Shown: in pieces, positions 1 to 8,597 of the stretch | Numbering within the stretch: the stretch's first letter is position 1 | Layout: every line of letters starts with the position of its first letter | From: M3007 sp046153695 | GTDB taxonomy: Bacteria > Bacteroidota > Bacteroidia > Chitinophagales > Saprospiraceae | Direction of reading: 5' to 3' | Assembly: GCA_046153695.1 (NCBI GenBank) | Contig: JBJXEZ010000075.1 | Location: 1 to 54,987 of the forward strand | DNA length: 54,987 nt | The notes under the pieces: model-generated | Database searches by the model: none | The model's input: the letters and a program-made list of their open reading frames with translations, nothing else | What the model was told of the DNA's origin: nothing | Made by a program: the position numbers and the translations under genes

Positions 1-1187
1 GCGATAGCCGCATCACAGAATTTTTTGGACTTGTAGAACATCTGCGCGATTTCCTCGTGCAGGGGCCACTTGGAAGAGTCCATTTCGATGGACTTGCGGT
101 AGTTGCGCACGGCTTCCATCGTATCGCGACCTGACTTGAGTTGCAGTTTGCCGAGGTACTCGTAGTCGGAGGCAAGCACTTTTTCGGGCGGCACTTGTTT
201 GAAAAAGTCTTCAAGAAGACGCAGACCTTCGGGAAACTTCCCGTTGTCGAAGTCGCAGTAGGCTTGCAAGCGGCGCAAGTAGTTACGGGACGGGTCTTTT
301 TTGAGTATTTTATCTACCAGGGCGCTGCACGCAACACAGTCTTTAGTGATGTAGAGCAGGTTGGCGAGAATCATCTCGTCCTCAATGGTGACCTCGGCGG
401 CCTTGGCTACCAATTCCTTGGCGGCCTCAAGGGCTTTTTCCCACTTTTTGTCGAAATACAAGAACTCCGTCTTGGAGCGCAGGGCCTCCGAGTAATTAGG
501 CTGGAGCGCAATGGCCTTGTCCACATAGGTCAGGAACTTGTCGTTGAGCTTGGCAGCACGGTACACCTTGGCCAGCATGAATACTGGCAATGCGTTTTTG
601 GGCTCGAGGCTGGCTGCGAACTCGTAGTTCTGAGCAGACAGGCCGCCGTTGGGCATTTCCTTGTAGCAGTAGGCCAACGACATCACCGTGGGAAAATCCT
701 TTGCGTTGACATCAATGGCTTCCTTGAGTTCTTCCTCGGCACGGGTAAGGTTTCGTTTTAAGTTTGGCAGGTTGTACATAAACGACTCGGCCAACAGACG
801 GCGGCCCGTAACGTCCTTCCGGTCGGCCTTCTTTTTGGCCCGTTTAAAGGCTTCGTCTGCCTCGGCGGTTTTGTCCATCAGGAGCAGAACGCGTCCGTTG
901 GCAATCATGGCCAGGGTGCCTTCGGCCTTGGCGTTGAAGGCTGCATCAAAGGTTTCTTTAGCTTTGGCCTTGTCGCCCTTGGCCAGGTAGGCACTGCCGA
1001 GTGTCAGCCATGCTACCTGATCAGTTGGGTTTTGCTGGGTCAGGGCAGTGTAGGTTTTTATGGCCTTGTCCCAGTTTTCCAACTGCATGGCGGCCATGCC
1101 GTCGCTGTGGCTTTGGGCAAGCGCAACAACAGCGCCCGCGAGGGTTAGCGAGAGCGACAGGAGTCTTTTTTTCAGGTGGGTAGTCAT
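1..1187 (-). CDS. Exported TPR-repeat protein, C-terminus beyond window
   Basis: The frame is open from an ATG at 1187 to the left edge, giving about 395 residues with no stop, so the C-terminus lies outside the window. Residues 1-25 look like a cleavable signal peptide ending ALAQ. The rest is helical with A/L/Y spacing typical of tetratricopeptide repeats, for example NWDKAIKTYTALTQQNPTD and the later KYRAAKLNDKFLTYVDKAIALQPN-like segments. A periplasmic scaffold role is inferred. It follows the PstS-like lipoprotein gene on the same strand after 204 bp. In Flavobacteriia and relatives a substrate-binding protein followed by a TPR gene is common downstream of ExbB/ExbD/TonB genes (recalled knowledge). 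A weak promoter-like AAACTTTG lies at 1240-1247, so it may also be transcribed separately. TPR architecture is secure, partner unknown. Confidence 0.85.
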   Translation of the reverse strand, partial: MTTHLKKRLLSLSLTLAGAVVALAQSHSDGMAAMQLENWDKAIKTYTALTQQNPTDQVAWLTLGSAYLAKGDKAKAKETFDAAFNAKAEGTLAMIANGRVLLLMDKTAEADEAFKRAKKKADRKDVTGRRLLAESFMYNLPNLKRNLTRAEEELKEAIDVNAKDFPTVMSLAYCYKEMPNGGLSAQNYEFAASLEPKNALPVFMLAKVYRAAKLNDKFLTYVDKAIALQPNYSEALRSKTEFLYFDKKWEKALEAAKELVAKAAEVTIEDEMILANLLYITKDCVACSALVDKILKKDPSRNYLRRLQAYCDFDNGKFPEGLRLLEDFFKQVPPEKVLASDYEYLGKLQLKSGRDTMEAVRNYRKSIEMDSSKWPLHEEIAQMFYKSKKFCDAAI

Positions 1188-1239
1188 TGTTTGGAAAAAA
1201 ATTTAGTGAGCAACGTACACGGATGTTTTTTTGGAGCCG

Positions 1240-1247
1240 CAAAGTTT
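1240..1247 (-). promoter_or_regulatory. Weak Bacteroidota -7 element for the TPR gene
   Basis: On the minus strand AAACTTTG resembles TAnnTTTG but lacks the leading T. It sits 53 bp upstream of the ATG at 1187. A second similar string lies near 1315-1322. Both are suggestive only. Confidence 0.3.
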
Positions 1248-1391
1248 CGATTTTTTCGACGCTTTCCCGCTATAAAGGCAACATTGCATGGCACAAAATC
1301 ATGGGTCGGCAAACAAAGTTTAATACTGCCTTAACGAAACTTGCCTTCCTACCGCTTCGGGCGCTCCGTCAGGTTGTTGTAAAATAGCGTG

Positions 1392-2321
1392 TCAACGCTG
1401 GATTTGGATGACCCTCGTGGGAGCAGTGGCTGGCAACAGCCCGTCCTTGTGCATGATGCGTTGCCCGGGGTCGGAGGCAAGAAAAGCCGCCAGACCAAGA
1501 CCAAGGCCGGATCGTGCCTGAGCGTTGATGACGTACAAGGTGCGCATGAACGGATACCGGCCTGTGGCAAGATAGGCTTGGTACGGGCCGAAGCCTATAC
1601 CGCCCGGTTCTTTGGCGATGTCCACAAGTTCTATTTCCCGCAAAAACGCCTGCACGCCTTTGTCATCCGTGTCGGAAATCCAGTTGGCGCCGATGATACC
1701 AATAGCGTTTTTATGACTGGCCACATACTTGATCACCTCCTCATTAGTTTGCACTGCAAAAGCACTTTTGGGCAGCGGGGTGCCGCCGCCGATGCTGTCT
1801 TTCACATAACGGACGGTGCCAGACAAGGCGTTGTCGAACACCATCAGGATATTGCCGAGGTTTGACTTGGGGTTCAGGTCGCGCCAGGTTGTGACGGTGC
1901 CGTTCAGATAACCACGCAACTGGTCGGGCGTAAACACCGTGTCGGGGTTGGCTGGGTTGACGACAAAAGCCACGCCATCATGTGCGATGGCAGTCATGGG
2001 CGGTTTGAAGCCCCGAGGCGTGAAATGCTTGTTGATTTCCGCCTCGGTAAGAGCGCGAGCAATGATAATGACCTGCGTGGAGTCGCGCAAAAGTGCTGCC
2101 AGGGCCTCGCCTTCAGAGGTGTACACGGCCTCAATACTGGCGCGGGGATATATGGTGTCAAACACGTCCAAGGCGCTGGCGATAACAGGCCGGTAGCACT
2201 CGTCCACGAGGATGCGAATGTGGCCGGTGGTGGGCGAGTCCACTACCTTGCCGCTTTTGTCGCGTTGCTGGCAGCCGGACAAAAGCGCTATCAGGCTTAA
2301 TAACAGGAGGATGCGGTTCAT
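1392..2321 (-). CDS. PstS-like periplasmic substrate-binding lipoprotein
   Basis: 309 residues. The N-terminus MNRILLLLSLIALLSGC is a lipoprotein signal with the lipid-anchored cysteine at 17. The body looks like a type II periplasmic binding protein of the PstS group: an early beta strand GHIRILVDECYRPV, a central FDNALSGTVRYV segment comparable to the phosphate-loop region of PstS proteins, and a C-terminal PFMRTLYVINAQ segment. No ABC permease or ATPase gene is nearby, so a role as a classical Pst transporter component is doubtful. In Bacteroidota such proteins often accompany TonB energising genes, and here it is flanked by a 72-aa membrane protein and a TPR gene on the same strand. Ligand unknown. 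The ATG is well placed before the signal peptide. Confidence 0.8.
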   Translation of the reverse strand: MNRILLLLSLIALLSGCQQRDKSGKVVDSPTTGHIRILVDECYRPVIASALDVFDTIYPRASIEAVYTSEGEALAALLRDSTQVIIIARALTEAEINKHFTPRGFKPPMTAIAHDGVAFVVNPANPDTVFTPDQLRGYLNGTVTTWRDLNPKSNLGNILMVFDNALSGTVRYVKDSIGGGTPLPKSAFAVQTNEEVIKYVASHKNAIGIIGANWISDTDDKGVQAFLREIELVDIAKEPGGIGFGPYQAYLATGRYPFMRTLYVINAQARSGLGLGLAAFLASDPGQRIMHKDGLLPATAPTRVIQIQR

Positions 2322-2322
2322 C

Positions 2323-2362
2323 TTTTGATTGATTCGATTTTTTGATTGATTCGATTTTTTCG
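2323..2362. repeat. 17-bp tandem repeat upstream of the PstS-like gene
   Basis: Two adjacent copies of TTGATTGATTCGATTTT (period 17) plus a partial third lie directly before the start codon at 2321. It is an AT-rich direct repeat in the leader of the gene and might affect translation or bind a regulator. Function unknown. Confidence 0.75.
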
Positions 2363-2380
2363 ATTGCCTTGATTGGCGGG

Positions 2381-2599
2381 TCAGAAATAATCCGAATAAA
2401 TGCGCCAGCCACGGTAGGTACCGTACACCAGCAGCATGACCGCAAAGATATTGCGCAATTCTGCCTGCATACCGGGGAAGGCGTTTTTGTTGAGCAGTAG
2501 CACCGACCCTAAGGCGATGTAGATAATGGTCATGGTGGCGCCAAGGATGAGCATGGGGATGCGGGCGGCGCGGGCGCGTTGTTCGCGGTGTTCTTCCAT
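2381..2599 (-). CDS. Small two-helix membrane protein
   Basis: 72 residues starting MEEHREQRARAARIPML. Two hydrophobic stretches, about residues 15-36 (MLILGATMTIIYIALGSVLL) and 50-62 (NIFAVMLLVYGTY), give a helical-hairpin membrane protein with a charged Arg/Glu-rich N-terminus. It ends GWRIYSDYF. Small proteins of this shape are commonly encoded between exbD and the substrate-binding gene in Bacteroidota TonB/ExbBD clusters (recalled knowledge). Here the upstream neighbour is the terminator of susD, so the exb genes are missing. It is followed after 59 bp by the PstS-like lipoprotein on the same strand, probably in one transcript. Function unknown. Confidence 0.65.
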   Translation of the reverse strand: MEEHREQRARAARIPMLILGATMTIIYIALGSVLLLNKNAFPGMQAELRNIFAVMLLVYGTYRGWRIYSDYF

Positions 2600-2623
2600 T
2601 GTGTTAAGCGAGTGAGAAAGTGA

Positions 2624-2661
2624 GCGGTGATGTAAGAGCGGTGATGTAAGAGCGTGTTTAA
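2624..2661. repeat. 14-bp tandem repeat ending in a dispersed 15-mer
   Basis: GCGGTGATGTAAGA occurs twice in tandem (2624-2651). Overlapping its end is TAAGAGCGTGTTTAA (2647-2661), a 15-mer also found in inverse orientation at 52617-52631 and, over 12 bases, at 24669-24680. It lies between the 72-aa gene and the susD terminator. Confidence 0.7.
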
Positions 2662-2711
2662 AAGTGGGAGGTGGAGGGGTAGATGCGGTTGCCTCGAAAA
2701 ATGGTGTGCAG

Positions 2712-2760
2712 CAAAAAAAAACAGGAGCCATCCCAAAAAAAAGTTGGGGACGGCTCCTGT
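2712..2760 (-). terminator. Rho-independent terminator of the susCD operon
   Basis: On the minus strand AGGAGCCGTCCCC pairs with GGGATGGCTCCT (one mismatch) around an A/T-rich loop and is followed by nine T residues. It begins about 30 bp after the susD stop codon. Confidence 0.9.
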
Positions 2761-2789
2761 CGAAAGTGGGGGCAACGACTACGGGTTGG

Positions 2790-4187
2790 TTACAGTTTCC
2801 ACCACATGGGGTTGCTGAAGACACCCGTGTTGTCCACGGCCTGGCGCTGGATAGCGGCCTCAAGGTTTGCCTTGTTGTTGCCGGTCTCGCTGGTCGGGTA
2901 CGCAAAACGAGTGGGCACACCCTTGCCGGGGAACGATGACAACGGCACTTCCACGATTTCGGACGGGAAGCCCGTACGGCGGTATTCCGTGTAAGCCTCG
3001 CAACCATCGCCGAACAGGGCCAGCCACTTGTGCGAAATGACCGAGCGCAGCGGAGCGGCATCGTAAGCCGCCCCGGAAATTCCGAGGAATGCAGCGCTTG
3101 CCGTCACACCATGCTGGGCACAAGAGGCGGCAATACCGTCGAGGTACGCCTGCTTGTCGTTCTTGGCTTCAGCCTTGATAAACAGCACCTCTGCGTAGGT
3201 CATCAGCACGGAAGCCCCGGCCGGGTTGTCGCGAAAGGCAGCACCGATCTGCGATACCGCCGTGAACGGGTTTGGCTCCGACGTGCCGTTGGGCTGTCCT
3301 ACATAAATGCCGCCGTCGTTCTTCTCGGCGTATACGGGCAGGCGCGGGTCGTTGATAGCCGACATCAGGTCAACCAACGTTTTGGACACGGCATGGTCGT
3401 TCCGTCCATCGTTATACTTGTTTGCGTAAAGCGGGTTGGAGTTGACCGTGTTGTCCGGGTACGACATTTGTGCGTTTTCGCTGTTGTCGGCGATCAGATC
3501 GGCCGGGTTGGCGAGCAAGGCCTGAAGTTCCGAGGCATAGGTTGCGTCCTTGTGCTTGGCTCGGTTGAGTAACCGAGCACGCAGCGAATTGGCAAATTTT
3601 TTCCACTTGCCCGTGTCGCCACCGTAGATCAGGTCGCCGGCACCGAGGGCATCGGCTTGGCCGAACATACTGGCTGCTGTTTTCAGATCACGAACCAGCC
3701 CGGCGTAAACAATAGACTGAGCATCGTACTGAGGCGTGGTCGAAACGGCCACGTCCAATGCCTCTGTGTAGGGCACCTCGCCCCACATATCGGTGATAAT
3801 AGAGAAGTAGTAGGCCTTCATCGTTAGTGCCGCTGCAAGCATGTTGCTCGGGTTGTCGGCCTTGTCGATGATGCTCTGCAAGTCGCCCAACGGACCGGTG
3901 TACAGGCCGTCGAAATGTGCCGTGAAGGCATCCGGGCGGTACTCGTACCAGTCTTCGTCAATGTACTGGATCTTGGCGTAGTGCTGTGCCCACAGGCCCG
4001 CATAGGTCATGTTCATGCTGGCCCCGTGCGTGCGGCGTACACCTTGAGATACGGCCGAGAGCAGCACGTTGGTGAGCGGCACGTCTTCCGGGCGGTTCGG
4101 GTTGGTGTTGATCTCGTCGAAGTCTTTCTCGCAGCCGCCGGAGAAAACCACGGCGAGCAGGAGCAACCAGATTTTGATATTTTTCAT
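2790..4187 (-). CDS. SusD/RagB-like nutrient-binding outer-membrane lipoprotein
   Basis: 465 residues. MKNIKIWLLLLAVVFSGGC is a lipoprotein signal peptide (lipobox cysteine 19). The mature start EKDFDEINTNPNRPEDVP is typical of the SusD-like family that Pfam calls SusD-like_2. The region around residues 55-75 (NMTYAGLWAQHYAKIQY) and the internal LAAALTMKAYYFSIITDMWGEVPY block correspond to the TPR-like core helices that hold the partner channel. It is a surface lipoprotein that captures ligand and forms a lid on the SusC-type transporter encoded 38 bp upstream. A terminator closes the operon downstream. No glycoside hydrolase, sulfatase or peptidase gene is adjacent, so the substrate (glycan, peptide or other) cannot be inferred. 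Confidence 0.93.
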   Translation of the reverse strand: MKNIKIWLLLLAVVFSGGCEKDFDEINTNPNRPEDVPLTNVLLSAVSQGVRRTHGASMNMTYAGLWAQHYAKIQYIDEDWYEYRPDAFTAHFDGLYTGPLGDLQSIIDKADNPSNMLAAALTMKAYYFSIITDMWGEVPYTEALDVAVSTTPQYDAQSIVYAGLVRDLKTAASMFGQADALGAGDLIYGGDTGKWKKFANSLRARLLNRAKHKDATYASELQALLANPADLIADNSENAQMSYPDNTVNSNPLYANKYNDGRNDHAVSKTLVDLMSAINDPRLPVYAEKNDGGIYVGQPNGTSEPNPFTAVSQIGAAFRDNPAGASVLMTYAEVLFIKAEAKNDKQAYLDGIAASCAQHGVTASAAFLGISGAAYDAAPLRSVISHKWLALFGDGCEAYTEYRRTGFPSEIVEVPLSSFPGKGVPTRFAYPTSETGNNKANLEAAIQRQAVDNTGVFSNPMWWKL

Positions 4188-4225
4188 AACTATGGATGTT
4201 AAAGTGAAAAAGGATGTGGGATGGT

Positions 4226-7200
4226 TTAGAACTGGGCGTTGAGCGTCAGGCCGTATGTGGTGGCCGAAGGCAGTTGACCAAACTCAATGCCCTGCATGGC
4301 GTTGCTGTTGTCGAACGCCGTTTCGGGGTCAATGTGCGGCACATTGGAACTCAACAGTGCCAGGTTGCGGCCATAGGCGGCTAAACGCAAACCACCGATA
4401 AAAGAGTTGGAAAACCATGCTTTCGGGAAATCGTAGGCCAGCGTCACTTCGCGCAGTTTGATGAACGAAGCATCGAACACACCCCGGTCGTGGCGGCGGC
4501 CGTAAAGGTCGGCATTGTGGGCCTCGGCAGAACGCTTCACCGTGTTCGGCTTGTACGTGCCATCGGTATCAAGGTACACGCCGCCAAAGTTGTAGCCGTT
4601 CTGGATTTCGTCCAGCGTGTTGCGGCCTTCGAGCGACTCTTCCAGCACACCGGCGTACCGGCCAAAGATGTACGTCATGGAAAACAGGTCGGAGCCTTGG
4701 CGCATATCAATCAGCGCGCTCAAGGAAAGGCCTTTCCAGGTGATCGTGTTGCGCACACCACCCACCCAGTCGGGGGTGATATTACCCAGCGCCCAGTTGT
4801 CAATGTTGCCGTTTGCATCGGCCTCGTAGATCGGGCGGCCAGTGGTCTTGCTCACAATCATCTGGCCGTCGGGCGCGCGCTGTATGCGGCGACCGACGAG
4901 CGTGCCGTATGGTTCACCTTCGCGGGCAACCAAACGAACGCCCCAGTTGGTGTTCAGTGTGATTTCGGTAACCCCCTCCGGCAAATCTTTCACTTCGGAG
5001 TTGTTTTTGGACCAGTTCAAGTCAATATCCCAACGGAAATTGGTCGTTTTCACTGGCGTGATGCCGAGCTGGACTTCGATACCGTTGTTGTTGATCGTGC
5101 CGGCATTGGCAAACCGGCTGGCGTAGCCGGTCGTGGAAGACACGTTGAGCGGAATGATCTGGTCAATGTTGTCTGTATTGTAGTAGGTCACGTCAAGGCG
5201 CAGACGGCTGTTGAACGCCTGCACTTCGATGCCAGCCTCAATGGACTTGGCGCGTTCAGGTTTCAGGTTGTTGTTTGGCAGCGATGCCGGTATGGTAAAC
5301 GACGGAATGCCATCCCATGGCGTGTTGGGCGTAAAAGTCGGCAACAGGCGGTACGGTTCCGTGTCTTTGCCAGCCTCGGCGTAACCCCCGCGCACTTTCA
5401 GGAAATTTACTCCAGGAATGCTGAACTTTTCTGACAAAACCACGCTGGCATTGAATGCCGGGTAGAAATAATTCCGGTTGGCGGCTGGTAGTGTAGAGGA
5501 CCAGTCGTTTCGCGCAGAGGCGTCCAGATAAAGGAAGTTCCAGAAACCAAACGACACACTGCCGAGTACGGAATTGACACGGAGGGTATTCACAAACTGG
5601 TTTACATTAACGGCACCGTCGGCGTTGGCAAAGTTGAACAGACCGGGCACAACGAGTGCGTTTGCGGTTTGTTCCTGGCCTTGAAAACGCGAATCGCGGC
5701 GAACGGCACCAACCGTTGCTGTAAGCGAAAAAGCGTCGGAGAAGTATTTGTCGGCAGTGAACAAAATGTCCGTGTTGGTCTCTTGAAACGTGTACGTCTG
5801 CGCTTGCAGGTAACCGTTTGGATAATCTACCGTTTCTTTCTCATAGCGGACCTGCCGGTTGTCCGTGTAATAATCCGTACCGGTACGGCCCATCACTTTC
5901 AACCAGGGCAGCAGTTTGTACGTCACAGAAATATAACCGTTCATGCGGTCGCGATTCTGCGGCTTGGTGTTGTTGTACAGCGTGAAGAACGGGTTGTTCT
6001 GGTAATTGTGGTTCCAGTTGACGATGTTGCCTGCGGCATCACGGTTGCCGTAATTCTGCTTCAGGTAGTCCCAGTCCACTTGGCGGCCCGCCCAAATCGT
6101 TTGCTGGAGGATATTGTCGCCAGCATAACCGATACCCGGGCGGTTGTCCGAGCGAAGGGCTGTGTAGGTGATGTTCCCGTCCAGTGACAGTTTTTCGCTC
6201 GCCTTAATTCCGAAACCAAGGTTGAACGTGTTGCGGTTCAGGTCGGTGTTCGGCACCATACCTGTTTGGTTGAGGTTGGTGAAGGAGAACCGTCCGTGCA
6301 TGTTGTCGCCGCCAGCTGTGATGGCTACACTATTGGTCAGGCTGACACCGGTTTCAAAAATGCTGTTGATATTATCCGGGCGGGCAGTCCATGGCTGGTT
6401 GGCCCCGGTGAATTGGTCGTAGTTTTGGCCTTCACCGGCTTCGTCGGTTTGGCCGTCGCCGTCGTTGTCAATGCCATCCTGTTGGCTGATGGATGCATCG
6501 AATGCAGGCCCCCAACTCTCGTCAACGCCGTCGTACACGCCGCCACCGGCACCGTCCACATAACTGAATTGGAAGTCAACGCCCTGGCCGAACTTGTTCT
6601 GGTACGTCGGCAGGCGGAACGGGGTGGAAAAACCGATGTCGCCCGTATACGAAATACCGAGGCCCTTTTTGGAACCGGTACCGGATTTGGTTGTGAGCAG
6701 GATAACACCGTTGGCACCGCGCGAACCGTACAGCGCCGATGCATTCGGGCCTTTCAGCACCGTCACGGAAGCGATATCATCAGGATTGATATCCTGAATG
6801 GCGTTGCCAAAGTCCACGCCGCCAGACTGGGTGTTGCCCGCTCCCTGACTGCGGTTGTCCATCGGGATACCGTTCACCACAAACAGCGGTTGGTTGTCGC
6901 CGGTGATGGACGTGTTGCCCCGAATGACGATACGGGATGAAGCACCCACGTTGCCGGAAGAACTGATCACGTTGACACCGGCGATCTTGCCCGACAGGGA
7001 GTTCACGATGTTGGCATCGCGAGACTGCACCAGCTGGTTGCCGTCCAGCTGCTGTACCGCATACGCCAGTGATTTTTGCTCCCGCGACACACCCAAGGCG
7101 GTCACGACGGTCTCGGTCAGTTCCAAACCGCTGATGAGGACAACGTCCATCGTAGAAGCGGTTCCGAGCGAAATTTCCTGGCTTTTGAAGCCGGTGTACG

Positions 7201-7414
7201 TGACGACGAGTATGTCGTAACCGGCAGGCACTGCGACGGAGTACTTGCCGTTAATGTCGGTGCGGGCACCAGCGCCAGCACCTTTTACGGAGACCGTGGC
7301 GCCGATAAGCGCTTCTCCGTCGTCGCCCTTTACCATACCGGTCACGGTACGTTGGGCTTGAGCATAGCCCAATAAGGCTAGCATCAACCATGCGGTTGTT
7401 AGCAATCGTTTCAT
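4226..7414 (-). CDS. SusC/RagA-family TonB-linked outer-membrane transporter
   Basis: 1062 residues from the ATG at 7414, chosen because MKRLLTTAWLMLALLGYAQAQ is a signal peptide; the longer open frame has no support. Residues about 22-95 form a carboxypeptidase-regulatory-like beta domain (GEALIGATVSVKGAGAGART, DINGKYSVAVPAGYD). The plug follows with SLSGKIAGVNVISSSGNVG, RIVIRGNTSITGDNQPLFV and TVLKGPNASALYGSRGANG, then a long beta-barrel ending in an aromatic-rich strand (TYGLTLNAQF). No secretin/TonB N-terminal domain is present. An acidic loop at 316-325 (DNDGDGQTDE) has a calcium-binding DxDxDG pattern. Together with the SusD-like protein it imports an unidentified nutrient using TonB energy. 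The promoter is at 7557-7564 and the leader is about 135 nt. Confidence 0.96.
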   Translation of the reverse strand: MKRLLTTAWLMLALLGYAQAQRTVTGMVKGDDGEALIGATVSVKGAGAGARTDINGKYSVAVPAGYDILVVTYTGFKSQEISLGTASTMDVVLISGLELTETVVTALGVSREQKSLAYAVQQLDGNQLVQSRDANIVNSLSGKIAGVNVISSSGNVGASSRIVIRGNTSITGDNQPLFVVNGIPMDNRSQGAGNTQSGGVDFGNAIQDINPDDIASVTVLKGPNASALYGSRGANGVILLTTKSGTGSKKGLGISYTGDIGFSTPFRLPTYQNKFGQGVDFQFSYVDGAGGGVYDGVDESWGPAFDASISQQDGIDNDGDGQTDEAGEGQNYDQFTGANQPWTARPDNINSIFETGVSLTNSVAITAGGDNMHGRFSFTNLNQTGMVPNTDLNRNTFNLGFGIKASEKLSLDGNITYTALRSDNRPGIGYAGDNILQQTIWAGRQVDWDYLKQNYGNRDAAGNIVNWNHNYQNNPFFTLYNNTKPQNRDRMNGYISVTYKLLPWLKVMGRTGTDYYTDNRQVRYEKETVDYPNGYLQAQTYTFQETNTDILFTADKYFSDAFSLTATVGAVRRDSRFQGQEQTANALVVPGLFNFANADGAVNVNQFVNTLRVNSVLGSVSFGFWNFLYLDASARNDWSSTLPAANRNYFYPAFNASVVLSEKFSIPGVNFLKVRGGYAEAGKDTEPYRLLPTFTPNTPWDGIPSFTIPASLPNNNLKPERAKSIEAGIEVQAFNSRLRLDVTYYNTDNIDQIIPLNVSSTTGYASRFANAGTINNNGIEVQLGITPVKTTNFRWDIDLNWSKNNSEVKDLPEGVTEITLNTNWGVRLVAREGEPYGTLVGRRIQRAPDGQMIVSKTTGRPIYEADANGNIDNWALGNITPDWVGGVRNTITWKGLSLSALIDMRQGSDLFSMTYIFGRYAGVLEESLEGRNTLDEIQNGYNFGGVYLDTDGTYKPNTVKRSAEAHNADLYGRRHDRGVFDASFIKLREVTLAYDFPKAWFSNSFIGGLRLAAYGRNLALLSSNVPHIDPETAFDNSNAMQGIEFGQLPSATTYGLTLNAQF

Positions 7415-7529
7415 ACAGAAAGATGATTTAGTTAAAAAATGTGATGAGATTAGAAAGAAAAAGGGCAATCAAGTGGAGCAAGGGATCGCCTCAAATGGCC
7501 TTGTAAAGGTTTGGGAAACAAGGGCAAAA

Positions 7530-7545
7530 GCCGAATATCATCGGC
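7530..7545. promoter_or_regulatory. Hairpin in the susC 5' leader
   Basis: GCCGA and TCGGC flank a six-base loop a few bases downstream of the predicted transcription start of susC. It might stabilise the leader or be a regulator site. No known riboswitch fold is apparent. Confidence 0.4.
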
Positions 7546-7556
7546 TATTGTAGCGG

Positions 7557-7564
7557 CAAATGTA
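7557..7564 (-). promoter_or_regulatory. Promoter -7 element (TACATTTG) of susCD
   Basis: The minus strand reads TACATTTG, a full match to the Bacteroidota -7 consensus TAnnTTTG, preceded by a T-rich stretch. It lies about 143 bp upstream of the susC ATG. Confidence 0.75.
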
Positions 7565-7692
7565 AGTAAAAAACATTCTTAAAACCCTTCGGGAGATTTT
7601 TTTAGCCCTCCCTCTGCGCCTCGAAACCTCAAGCCTCACTGGTACAAGGCAGGTGCCAGGCCCGCTTTTGCATGATCGGGAAAGGCGACAGC

Positions 7693-8412
7693 TCAACCCC
7701 GTCCCAGCTGCTGCCGGTACATACGAATCACATTGGCCAGCCCGTAATAAAGCGCATCACAAATGAGCGCATGACCGATGCTGACTTCCAACAGGCCGGG
7801 GCAATGTTCCTGGAAATACCGCAGGTTGTCCAAATTGAGATCATGGCCGGCATTTACACCAACCCCGATGGCCCTGGCCTCCAGCGCGGCTTCGGTATAC
7901 GGGCCGACAGCCAGCACAGGATCTTGTGAAAAACCGTGGGCAAACGGCCCGGTATACAGTTCCACCCGGTCGGCACCTGCGGCCTTGGCTCCGGCTACCA
8001 TACGCGGATTGGGGTCAGTGAAAAGAGCGGTACGGATATTTTTTTCCCGAAGAGCAGCCAGTATGTCGCGCAGGAAACCAGCTTGACCAACGGTGTCCCA
8101 GCCATGGTCACTGGTCAGCTGGTTGTCCGAATCGGGCACAAGCGTACACTGGTGAGGCGGGTTGTCCAGCACGAGCGCGAGGAATTCAGGCGACGGGTAA
8201 CCCTCGATGTTGAATTCAGTGGTCACCACCGCTCGAAGTGCTGAAATATCCGTGTAGCGAATGTGCCGCTGATCGGAACGCGGGTGTACCGTGATGCCCT
8301 CGGCACCGAAGGCCTCGCAATCTTTGGCCACTTGTAACAGGTCGGGCAGACTGCCGCCACGAGCATTGCGCAGCAGGGCCACTTTGTTGATATTGACGGA
8401 TAGACGGACCAT
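7693..8412 (-). CDS. pdxJ: Pyridoxine 5'-phosphate synthase
   Basis: 239 residues, the normal size of PdxJ. The start at 8412 gives MVRLSVNINKVALLRNARGG, matching the N-terminal beta strand of the TIM barrel; the upstream in-frame extension lacks support and contains the promoter. Diagnostic segments are GITVHPRSDQRHIRYTD with the active-site His, EFNIEGYPS with the catalytic Glu, and AIGVGVNAGHDLNLDNL near the C-terminus. It condenses 1-deoxy-D-xylulose 5-phosphate with 3-amino-1-hydroxyacetone 1-phosphate to form pyridoxine 5'-phosphate in DXP-dependent vitamin B6 synthesis in the cytoplasm. It is transcribed divergently from the FtsX-like permease gene and appears monocistronic. Confidence 0.97.
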   Translation of the reverse strand: MVRLSVNINKVALLRNARGGSLPDLLQVAKDCEAFGAEGITVHPRSDQRHIRYTDISALRAVVTTEFNIEGYPSPEFLALVLDNPPHQCTLVPDSDNQLTSDHGWDTVGQAGFLRDILAALREKNIRTALFTDPNPRMVAGAKAAGADRVELYTGPFAHGFSQDPVLAVGPYTEAALEARAIGVGVNAGHDLNLDNLRYFQEHCPGLLEVSIGHALICDALYYGLANVIRMYRQQLGRG

Positions 8413-8464
8413 AATTGCAGACGGTTTTGGGTTGGACGTTTCGGGTTGGAGGATCATTACGGGG

Positions 8465-8472
8465 CGAAAGTA
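8465..8472 (-). promoter_or_regulatory. Probable pdxJ promoter (TACTTTCG)
   Basis: TACTTTCG on the minus strand matches TAnnTTTG except for one C, with a T-rich upstream stretch. It lies 53 bp before the pdxJ ATG and explains why the long upstream open frame is not used. Confidence 0.6.
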
Positions 8473-8597
8473 AACCGTGTCTTGATTTTTTATTGCCAAA
8501 AAATCGTTCACATTGCAACGCCTTCCCACCTTCGCTGTTTAACCGTACCGCCAACAGTCGGAATGTTTTCCGAACCCGGCGCTACAACTACGATTCC

